A stretch of DNA of 64,000 bases, taken from NCBI GenBank assembly GCA_964623055.1, contig CAZURK010000003.1:111889-175888 (forward strand), read 5' to 3'. The notes beneath the pieces were generated by a model. The model worked only from the letters and a program-made list of their open reading frames with translations. It searched no databases and was not told where the DNA came from. Every line of letters starts with the position of its first letter. Within the stretch, counting starts at the first letter, position 1. This document shows positions 43,556-50,501 of this stretch, in pieces. A program made the translations under genes and the position numbers. The DNA comes from JADHUC01 sp964623055. GTDB taxonomy: Bacteria > Planctomycetota > Planctomycetia > Pirellulales > Pirellulaceae.

Positions 43556-44929
43556 TCATTTGTGTGCAGGATCAGAAGTTGGGATCTTTGCGTCGTGTTT
43601 TTTCAACATGGCGTCTAACCGAGCCTTCATTTCAGCCGCCTTCTCAGGCATGCGTTTGGCCAGGTTGTCCGACTCGCCGATGTCGCGTTTCAGATTGTAG
43701 AGTTCCTGGCGGCCGTCTTCGTAGTACTGAATTAGTTTCCAATCCCCGAATCGGATGGCGCTGCCCGGTTCCGAGTGGTGGCGTGGCAGGGAAACCGGAT
43801 AATGCCAGACCAGTGGGCCGCGATCGAAATCGGCATCGCCTTTCAGCAATGGCGTCAGGTTCACGCTGTCGCGGTGTTGCTCGGGGCGCTCAGGTTGACC
43901 GGCCATCTCCAGGAGTGTTGTGTAGAAGTCAGCCCCATGAACCGGCTTGTCGCAGACAGAACCCGGTTTCGTGACGCCGGGCCACTGGATGATCCAGGGC
44001 ACGCGAATGCCGCCCTCATACAGCTCGCCCTTGTATCCGCGCAGTGGCCGGTTATGCGTCGCCGCATGGAAGCCGCCGTTGTCGGAGGTGAAGACGATGA
44101 TCGTGTCTTTGCGAAGCTCGTTCTCGTCCAGCCATTGGAGAATGCGGCCGACATTCTCATCCAGCGATTCGACCATCGCGGCATAGGCGGCATTGAGCTT
44201 CACCTGGGCCTGGCGGGCTTTCTCCGCGTACTTCTTCACTTTTTCCGGCTTGGCGTGAAAAGGAGCATGCACTGTGTAGTAGCTCATATACATCAACCAT
44301 GGTTTCTCCTTCCTGGAGAAGTCGTACATGACTCGGATGGCCTCGCCGGTCAGGCGATCGGTCAGGTATTCGCCCTTGGGCCCGTTCTCGAGGCCCGGCA
44401 TGTGATAGGGGCTGGAGTATCCCTTGTATGGATGCCCCCATGAACTACCCGCCACATTGACATCAAAACCCTGATCGGTCGGCAGGCGGGATTCATTATC
44501 CGCAGTGAGATGCCACTTTCCGACAAAGCCGGTCTGGTAGTCCCCGGCCTGGGAGGCTTCGGCAAGCGTGAATTCTTCCAGCTTCAGGAACTGCCGAATG
44601 TTCTTCTTGCGGCTGATGAAGTTGTCCGTGTATCCCGTGCGTGATGGGAATTTCCCGGTCATGATGGCGGCGCGAGACGGACCGCATATTGGACATGCAG
44701 CGTAGCCATCGGTGAACCGCATGCCATCACTGGCGAGCTCGTCAATGTTGGGGGTTTCGTGAATCTCGTGTCCGTAACACGCCAAGTCCCGCCAGCCCAT
44801 GTCATCCACCAGGATGAACAAGACGTTGGGCCGGTCAGCAGCGGATGCGGAGAACGCGCAGAGAAAGACAATCACCGACCAGAGAGCGGTCTGTATTCTC
44901 TGATTCCCGAATTCTTTGGGATGATTCAT
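43556..44929 (-). CDS. Secreted S1 family sulfatase
   Basis: A 457-residue enzyme. The ATG at 44929 (MNHPKEFGNQRIQ then a hydrophobic stretch ALWSVIVFLCAFSASA) is preferred, because the longer frame reads through a dispersed repeat. Metal ligands lie in LVDDMGWRDLACYG. The formylglycine motif is CGPSRAAIMTG (Cys 82). FTSDNGGFHAATHNRPLRGY is the distal metal loop, followed by YEGGIRVPWIIQWPGV. The sequence WHYPVSLPRHHSEPGSAIRF also fits arylsulfatase A-like planctomycete enzymes. PQQ fusion 2 follows on the same strand after 12 bases. Confidence 0.92.
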   Translation of the reverse strand: MNHPKEFGNQRIQTALWSVIVFLCAFSASAADRPNVLFILVDDMGWRDLACYGHEIHETPNIDELASDGMRFTDGYAACPICGPSRAAIMTGKFPSRTGYTDNFISRKKNIRQFLKLEEFTLAEASQAGDYQTGFVGKWHLTADNESRLPTDQGFDVNVAGSSWGHPYKGYSSPYHMPGLENGPKGEYLTDRLTGEAIRVMYDFSRKEKPWLMYMSYYTVHAPFHAKPEKVKKYAEKARQAQVKLNAAYAAMVESLDENVGRILQWLDENELRKDTIIVFTSDNGGFHAATHNRPLRGYKGELYEGGIRVPWIIQWPGVTKPGSVCDKPVHGADFYTTLLEMAGQPERPEQHRDSVNLTPLLKGDADFDRGPLVWHYPVSLPRHHSEPGSAIRFGDWKLIQYYEDGRQELYNLKRDIGESDNLAKRMPEKAAEMKARLDAMLKKHDAKIPTSDPAHK

Positions 44930-44997
44930 TGGTCGACGACCTTCCAGACGCGCCGTTCGGGCGCCACGAGTGTTTACCAGCGTCACCATCCATCTCA

Positions 44998-45041
44998 TTG
45001 CCGGAGCGCCATCGCTACGCTCCTCGATCCGGCCTAATCGA
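44998..45041. repeat. Dispersed GCCGGAGCG repeat, left of the DAC-like module
   Basis: TTGCCGGAGCGCCATCGCTA then CGCTCCTCGATCCGGCCTA. A copy in the same orientation lies at 46911-46953, with further shared sequence (TCGAC ... CTT ... TTCGT) to its right. Confidence 0.7.
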
Positions 45042-45054
45042 CACACTGGCCTTT

Positions 45055-45255
45055 CTATTCGTAATACCAGTCTTCACGCATTGCCGGATCGACAGACCAT
45101 CTTCGCCGCTCAACCCGAACCCAGGTCTCCTTGTCTTCAACGATCCGAGCCTCGATTGCCTCGACGGCACGATTGACTGTGTCACAGTCCTTCTCCAGAA
45201 GGTAGAACCTCTTTTCGTCGAGCCAGTTCACAATCTCCGAATACCGCCGTGGCAC
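45055..45255 (-). CDS. Small unknown protein downstream of the DAC-like gene
   Basis: At least 66 residues (GTG start at 45255): YSEIVNWLDEKRFYLLEKDC, then DTVNRAVEAIEARIVEDKET and the aromatic end VDPAMREDWYYE. The frame stays open upstream to about 45345 and reads RRLIDDALKDLEEIERSEQ, which looks coding and would overlap the end of the DAC-like gene. No ATG is available, so a rare start overlapping the previous gene is possible. It is helical and highly charged. I do not recognise it. It forms a two-gene unit with the DAC-like gene. Confidence 0.5.
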   Translation of the reverse strand: MPRRYSEIVNWLDEKRFYLLEKDCDTVNRAVEAIEARIVEDKETWVRVERRRWSVDPAMREDWYYE

Positions 45256-45313
45256 TTGCTCGCTTCGTTCGATCTCTTCCAGGTCTTTTAGGGCGTCATC
45301 AATCAGGCGACGA

Positions 45314-46846
45314 CTAATCCTCGGTCTGAGTTTGGGTAATGACGTCTACACCGCCGTCCTCCGACACGATGAAGGCGATGCATGCTGTCTGTTGCGAATG
45401 GACATAGCGAATTGCCGAATTGAAACGCGATCCTCTGGCCGGATTACCAAACTGATTCGCAACCCCATCAAGGATAACACCAATAGCGTGACACTTGCCG
45501 TCCGTTCCGAGCAAGATTGCACCGTCGATGCCAGAAATAGGAATAGCCATACCCGAGTCAACCGGTGCAGGTTCGATTGGAGTGCTCTGGTTTGCGAGAC
45601 GTTCAGCCTCACTCTTCGCGTCGGCCGAGATAACAACCAATGCGCCATGCTCCTGCTTTGATGCCGACTCAATGAACTCCAGATATTGTTCTGCAACGTC
45701 TTCATCAATCTCAGGAAAAAGTCGTAGCAGATCGGCACGCAAGGCGTCTTGATCGACAGTTCTACCGGACAAACGTGGCGTGCCGTTTTCGACCTGAAGC
45801 AAGACGCGGTCTTGGATGCGACATTCCCACAAGTACGAGTCGACAAACTCAATTTCGAATAGCGTCTCGTCATTCTCCTCAAGTTGGCCCGAATCGATGT
45901 CAACCAAGCCCCAAATGACCGTCGAGTTCGTGTGCAGGTGTAGCGGGTTGTCCCGTGTCAGTTCCAACAGCTTCCGAACACCTCGACTGTTGCGCAATTC
46001 AACCGGGTTGCGAAAACTCAGTCGCGTCTCGATTGCCGGGTGATCTTTTCGCGCCAGAACGATGCTTCCCCTAGCTGGCGCTTTCTCGTATCCCATCGCT
46101 GCGATCTTTAAGAAACAATCAAACGCGCCTTGTTCGGCACAGAGAGTGTTTCCCCATTCGTCGCATCTCATGGCAAGCCCGCACACCATTTCCTTTACGG
46201 CCGACTCCAACACATGTTGCGTTACACCGGACAACAGCCCTGATCCCGGATCTGGCTTCAAGAGTTCTTCTGAGCATGCCGAAAGAAATGCTTCGACTAC
46301 CGCCTCAATGAGCGAACGCGGCAGCGGGTAGCTTCGATATTCATGTACCCAGTATTCGTTGGATGTGAGGCTTGGATATGCGTCGATGTCATCCTTCCGC
46401 AAACCGACCACAACCATTACGCAATACTCACCAACCGACACCGGCCACCCGACGAAGTACTCGCGTTCCGGCGGCCTGTCCGGTGAAGAATTGATGGCTT
46501 TCTTCGTTGCCTCGCGAAGTGAACGGCGGCGAATCGCGTTCGTATGATTCTCTTGTGCCTGAGGTAGTGAATGGATCAGCTGACTTTCTTTGGCATTGCT
46601 CTGCAACTCATTCGCGTCCGCTGGTACATCGGCCAAATGCTCTGGCAGGAGCCAGAAATCATCTTCTGGCTCGACGCAAACCGCATGTCGATCGTTACGG
46701 TCGTGTTCCAAGAAACCGACCAAGAACACGTCAGACTTGACGCGATCAGATAGACGCCCCAACAACAGATTGGCATTCGTTTCAGCGGAGACACGGAAGT
46801 GCTGCTGAAATGCCCACATGAATTGGCTGATTGTTTGCTTGAACAT
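45314..46846 (-). CDS. DAC (diadenylate cyclase)-like domain protein with N-terminal sensor-like region
   Basis: A 510-residue protein without a signal peptide, so cytoplasmic, unlike nearly everything around it. The last 80 residues resemble the DisA N-terminal DAC domain: GIDGAILLGTDGKCHAIGV (439-457; DGA motif), ARGSRFNSAIRYVHSQQ (470-486) and IAFIVSEDGGVDVI (490-503). In active cyclases the second motif is G-T-R-H-R-A; here it is G-S-R-F-N-S, so the RHR residues are mostly lost and c-di-AMP synthesis is doubtful. The N-terminal part (MFKQTISQFMWAFQQHFRVS) resembles predicted DAC-associated sensor domains. It has a small partner gene and is bracketed by repeats. Confidence 0.6.
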   Translation of the reverse strand: MFKQTISQFMWAFQQHFRVSAETNANLLLGRLSDRVKSDVFLVGFLEHDRNDRHAVCVEPEDDFWLLPEHLADVPADANELQSNAKESQLIHSLPQAQENHTNAIRRRSLREATKKAINSSPDRPPEREYFVGWPVSVGEYCVMVVVGLRKDDIDAYPSLTSNEYWVHEYRSYPLPRSLIEAVVEAFLSACSEELLKPDPGSGLLSGVTQHVLESAVKEMVCGLAMRCDEWGNTLCAEQGAFDCFLKIAAMGYEKAPARGSIVLARKDHPAIETRLSFRNPVELRNSRGVRKLLELTRDNPLHLHTNSTVIWGLVDIDSGQLEENDETLFEIEFVDSYLWECRIQDRVLLQVENGTPRLSGRTVDQDALRADLLRLFPEIDEDVAEQYLEFIESASKQEHGALVVISADAKSEAERLANQSTPIEPAPVDSGMAIPISGIDGAILLGTDGKCHAIGVILDGVANQFGNPARGSRFNSAIRYVHSQQTACIAFIVSEDGGVDVITQTQTED

Positions 46847-46910
46847 GGTGATTCGCCTCCAGGCGCGTGTCGCATGCGGGACAGATCAGATGATTACAGA
46901 ACAACCCCTT

Positions 46911-46953
46911 TGCCGGAGCGTCGTCGCTTCGCTCCTTGATCCGTCCTACTCGA
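46911..46953. repeat. Dispersed GCCGGAGCG repeat, right of the DAC-like module
   Basis: TTGCCGGAGCGTCGTCGCTT then CGCTCCTTGATCCGTCCTA, a direct-orientation copy of 44998-45041. Confidence 0.7.
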
Positions 46954-47024
46954 CTTGCGCTTCGTGCTCGTAAAAAAGGAAGCAGTTTCGGACACTTTTC
47001 CTGCTATTGTTTTCACGAACCGAT

Positions 47025-48608
47025 TCATGGCTTCTCTTGTGGGATGATTGGTTCAAGCGTCTGTCCGTCTTTCACCGGATAGACCGCATCCATGGACTCC
47101 AGTTCCCGAACCATGCCCTGCATCATGCTCCTGAGCTTATCGGGATTCTCCGCCGCGAGGTTGTGTGATTCGCTCGGATCACTCGCCAGGTCGTAGAGTG
47201 AGTAGCGCTGCTCGCTCTGTTTCAAGTATTCGTAAATCACCTTCCCGTCACCCTTGCGCCAGGTGGTGAAGAAATGGCTCTGTCCGCGACGCGGATGGGG
47301 ATAGTGGTTCAGGAATTCGTTCCGATGTTCCGGATCCGATTGCCCGGTCAGCAGTCGCTTGAGATTCTGACCATCAACCAAATGGTTTTCCGGAACGGGC
47401 GCATCGACAAGATCGGCGATCGTCGGGAACAGGTCGTAACAGGCTCCGATTTCCTGACGGACGCTGCCTGCGGGGATCGGCAGTTGTTTCTGCCACCGGT
47501 TGTTCGCGTCGGGTTTGCCCCAGGCGGCGATGAAGGGAACGCGCATGCCGCCTTCCCACTTGCCACCCTTCCGTCCGCGCAAAGGTGCGCAGGAGTTAAC
47601 ACCATCAAGTTTCCCAGACGGACAGTCTCCACCGTTGTCGCCAAGGAAAATAATCAGCGTGTTCTCCGCGATACCCTTCGCCTCGATATGATCCAGCAGA
47701 TCGCCCAGCGATTTGTCCATGCCCTCGATGAGCGTGGCGTAAGCCTGGACGGCCTTGTGCTTCCCACCGTCGCGGTAATGAGCGGCGAAACGTGGATCGG
47801 AGTTGAAGGGCGAATGGACTGCGTAATGAGACATGTACAGGAAGAACGGTTTCTCCGCAGCCAGTGCTCTATCGACTTCGGCTTTTGCTTCCAGCGTCAG
47901 GGCTTCTGTCAGGAAGGTGTCGGCCCCGTGGTATTTGTCGAGGCCAGGCACTGGGCGGGCATGCACATTCTTCGATCCTCTCCCAAATCCGTCTCGCCCA
48001 TAATAAGAACCTGGCGCCCCAATACAGGAACCGGCAACGTTCACGTCAAACCCAAGATCCAGTGGGTCCGTGCCTTCGTGATTGTCCGGCGCAAAGTGCC
48101 CTTTGCCAAGGTGAATGGTCGTATAACCGACTTGCTTCAATAGCCTCGGTAGCGTCAAGTCACTTTTCTTCAGGCCAGCCCAGTTCCACTCCGACGGCAC
48201 CTGCTGACACACGGCCAGCGGGTACATCCTGTTGTCAATCAATCGGTTGTTCTGCCACGGGAAGATGTAGTCGGTGGTTCGATGTCGCGCCGAGTTCTGT
48301 CCCGTCATGATCGAGACGCGTGTCGGCGAGCAGACGTTGTGCGAGTAGAAGTTGCTGAACCGGACGCCCATCGCCGCGAGCCGTTCCATGTTCGGCGTGC
48401 GGTACCAGTCGTTGAGCGGATGCCCCTGCGGCTTGCCGTTTTCATCGGTCAACATGGGAACCGAAGTATCCATCAGTCCCATGTCATCGACGAGGAAAAT
48501 GACTATGTTCGGTAGCGGTTCCCCGTCTTCTGCCACCAGTGGATTTGCGGCCACGACTGCAGCCGCCGCGACACCAAGTATCTTTACGAATGCGCTTTTT
48601 GTTAGCAC
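47025..48608 (-). CDS. Secreted S1 family sulfatase
   Basis: A 527-residue enzyme with a GTG start at 48608 that overlaps the end of the VOC gene by seven bases. Signal peptide MLTKSAFVKILGVAAAAVVA. Metal ligands lie in FLVDDMGLMDTSVPML. The formylglycine motif is CSPTRVSIMTG (Cys 93). IFLGDNGGDCPSGKLDGVNS is the distal metal loop, followed by KWEGGMRVPFIAAWGKP. The AGSCIGAPGSYYGRDGFGRG insert and long substrate loops set it apart from the other sulfatases here. Confidence 0.92.
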   Translation of the reverse strand: MLTKSAFVKILGVAAAAVVAANPLVAEDGEPLPNIVIFLVDDMGLMDTSVPMLTDENGKPQGHPLNDWYRTPNMERLAAMGVRFSNFYSHNVCSPTRVSIMTGQNSARHRTTDYIFPWQNNRLIDNRMYPLAVCQQVPSEWNWAGLKKSDLTLPRLLKQVGYTTIHLGKGHFAPDNHEGTDPLDLGFDVNVAGSCIGAPGSYYGRDGFGRGSKNVHARPVPGLDKYHGADTFLTEALTLEAKAEVDRALAAEKPFFLYMSHYAVHSPFNSDPRFAAHYRDGGKHKAVQAYATLIEGMDKSLGDLLDHIEAKGIAENTLIIFLGDNGGDCPSGKLDGVNSCAPLRGRKGGKWEGGMRVPFIAAWGKPDANNRWQKQLPIPAGSVRQEIGACYDLFPTIADLVDAPVPENHLVDGQNLKRLLTGQSDPEHRNEFLNHYPHPRRGQSHFFTTWRKGDGKVIYEYLKQSEQRYSLYDLASDPSESHNLAAENPDKLRSMMQGMVRELESMDAVYPVKDGQTLEPIIPQEKP

Positions 48609-48934
48609 TGGGGATCGCCCTCCATATACTCAATCAACAGGCCGTTCTCCATGAAGTACGCCACGCGGAAGTCTTCCGCGACCTCGATCGGGCCGACAAC
48701 CACTTTCTTGCCTTCGAGCCGCTTGTCCAAGTCGTCGACCAGGTACGCCACGTGCGGCATTTTTCCAAAGGGCGTATCCCGATAGGGACTGTCCGCGGCG
48801 AGACGGATCCACTCGGCCCGATTGGGGTTCGCGTCGGGGCTGGTGGCCCAAAGCTTCATCGAAGGGTACGCGATTTCGCCCTCGTGCGGCTCCTCGGTCA
48901 AAAGACCGATGTGATGGAATTCGATTGCGCCCAT
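48602..48934 (-). CDS. VOC (glyoxalase-like) family protein
   Basis: A 110-residue cytoplasmic protein with a single vicinal-oxygen-chelate half-fold: MGAIEFHHIGLLTEEP (first metal-ligand His), KMPHVAYLVDDLDKRLEGKK (second His) and the terminal Glu of ENGLLIEYMEGDP. Members include glyoxalases, dioxygenases and epimerases, and the reaction cannot be assigned. Its last seven bases overlap the GTG start of the sulfatase, implying translational coupling of a cytoplasmic and an exported protein. Confidence 0.75.
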   Translation of the reverse strand: MGAIEFHHIGLLTEEPHEGEIAYPSMKLWATSPDANPNRAEWIRLAADSPYRDTPFGKMPHVAYLVDDLDKRLEGKKVVVGPIEVAEDFRVAYFMENGLLIEYMEGDPQC

Positions 48935-49104
48935 GGTGGCACCTGTCGTTGTGAGGGGACTCTAGGCGAGCGGCAGGTGAATTCATACCAGCACGCAGCG
49001 CAAGCGAGTGTGTTTGGGACTCACTCGCTGGCGCTTCGTGCTTGTACTTGGGTAGACTCCCATCTGCCGCTCGCCCTAGTGCTTGGTCACGACTCGATTT
49101 CGGG

Positions 49105-49170
49105 GTAGCGAAACTCGCCCAGAGTTTCGGCACACTGCGACTCGCCGAAAGTCCTGGCGACTTCCGCTAC
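49105..49170. repeat. Intergenic palindrome (GTAGCGAAACTCG ... CTTCCGCTAC)
   Basis: GTAGCGAAACTCGCCCAGAG on the left pairs imperfectly with GTCCTGGCGACTTCCGCTAC on the right. The central GCACACTGCGACTCGCCGAA and the left CGAGTTTCGG also pair. It lies between the VOC gene and the lipoprotein propeller gene and has the layout of a planctomycete REP element. Confidence 0.6.
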
Positions 49171-49177
49171 CGTCAGC

Positions 49178-50305
49178 TCAGTCTTCCAGTCGGATTACGG
49201 AAAGCGTGGCCGGCACGCCGAATGTCTTGTTCACGGTATAGGCGAACGGGAGGTTCATGTTCGAGACGATCACCTCGCGGCCGCGTAACAGCGCTTCGCT
49301 GGGTGCGTCGAGCCGACCTTCGGCCGGATGGAAGTCGCCGTTCTTGGCCAGCGTCGTGACTGTGCCGTCCATCGAGACGACGTGGATCGTGTTGTCCATC
49401 AGGTCAGCCACATAGATCTTCTCTTCCACCTTGTCGAAAAACAGTCCGTCGGCGGAAATCATGAAGTCGGCCTTGGTGAAAGGCTCCTGCGAGCGGACCT
49501 CGCCTGCGTCGTCGAACACAATCTTCTCGATGGTCGCGTCGCCGAAGTTGGCCACGTACAAATTGTCGTCGTTGTCGAAACATAGACCGTCGGCGCCGAT
49601 GGGGACCTCCTTGTTGTGCGTTTCGAGTGTGGCGATCAGGTGCGGGTCTTCAGTGCCGGGCACTTTCAGTTCGACACCTTCTTCGCCGAGTTTGAAACGA
49701 AAGACGCCGCTCACGTACGGTTCGACCTTCGGAACGATCCGCGAATCACTCACATAGAGGTAGCCGTCGCGGACCAGAACCGCGTTGGCCACGACCAAGC
49801 CGGACACCACGGTAACGGCCTCGCCGGGCTGGCCGTCTTTCATAGGAATCCTCAAGACGCGCGACTTGTTCTCCAGCGTGTCGAACTCTTGGTTGTCGGA
49901 GACGTACAGATCGCCCGACGGCGCGACGCATGCGCCGAGCGAATACGCCTTGCCGGTCTCCGGGTGCGGCGGCATCGTGTAGAACATCTCGGCCTTGTTG
50001 TCGGGCGTGATTTTCATCAAGACCGACGGCTGCGATTTATCATTCACGTTGGGAACCGACAGGATGATGTTCCCGTCCGGCAACAGGCACAAGGCGTCGG
50101 GCGTGTTGCAGTTGTCGGGCAACTCGAGCAGCAGTTCGGCCGGAATCAGGTCCGAGGCAGCATCGTCGGCGGGAGTTGTTCCATTGGCTTGGTCCTCTTG
50201 AGGTGGTCCGCTTGGCGCTGGACTGCAGCCGGCGACCACCAGCGCCAACGAGGCCACGGATGCCAGCAATACGTGATACCGACCGATCATCGAAACTTTG
50301 AACAT
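49178..50305 (-). CDS. SMP-30/gluconolactonase-like lipoprotein propeller
   Basis: A 375-residue lipoprotein: the lipobox LALVVAGC puts the lipid Cys at residue 27, followed by a Pro/Gly/Asp linker. The mature part is a six-bladed propeller with NHL/SMP-30 style repeats: TPDALCLLPDGNIILSVPNV, LGACVAPSGDLYVSDNQEFD, ANAVLVRDGYLYVSDSRI, GADGLCFDNDDNLYVANFGD and ISADGLFFDKVEEKIYVADL. Possible lactonase or sugar-binding role at the membrane. The same-strand gene downstream is the VOC gene, separated by the palindrome at 49105. Confidence 0.8.
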   Translation of the reverse strand: MFKVSMIGRYHVLLASVASLALVVAGCSPAPSGPPQEDQANGTTPADDAASDLIPAELLLELPDNCNTPDALCLLPDGNIILSVPNVNDKSQPSVLMKITPDNKAEMFYTMPPHPETGKAYSLGACVAPSGDLYVSDNQEFDTLENKSRVLRIPMKDGQPGEAVTVVSGLVVANAVLVRDGYLYVSDSRIVPKVEPYVSGVFRFKLGEEGVELKVPGTEDPHLIATLETHNKEVPIGADGLCFDNDDNLYVANFGDATIEKIVFDDAGEVRSQEPFTKADFMISADGLFFDKVEEKIYVADLMDNTIHVVSMDGTVTTLAKNGDFHPAEGRLDAPSEALLRGREVIVSNMNLPFAYTVNKTFGVPATLSVIRLED

Positions 50306-50362
50306 GGTCTACCTCCTGGGGTTAGTAATTCGGATCTGTTATGGACGGGTCTTCCTTCCGTT

Positions 50363-50469
50363 ATGGGCGGGTCTCCCGACCCGCCCATGTTGCAGACCGC
50401 AGGTCTCCCATCCACCAACCGCTGGAGACCTGCGGTCGGCGAAGTGGGGCGGTCGGGAGACCGCCCCAC
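50363..50469. repeat. Cluster of three perfect hairpins
   Basis: ATGGGCGGGTC/GACCCGCCCAT at 50363-50388, GACCGCAGGTCTCC/GGAGACCTGCGGTC at 50395-50437, and GTGGGGCGGTC/GACCGCCCCAC at 50444-50469. It lies between the HzsA-like gene end and the lipoprotein gene start, so it may also stop or protect the HzsA-like transcript. Confidence 0.8.
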
Positions 50470-50501
50470 AACTTGTGACTGTCCCACAACTTGGACCATT
50501 C

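Noticed and set aside
44930..45046. N-terminal extension of the sulfatase at 43556 to 45046
   Set aside because: The extra codons come from the dispersed repeat, and a normal signal peptide starts at the ATG at 44929.
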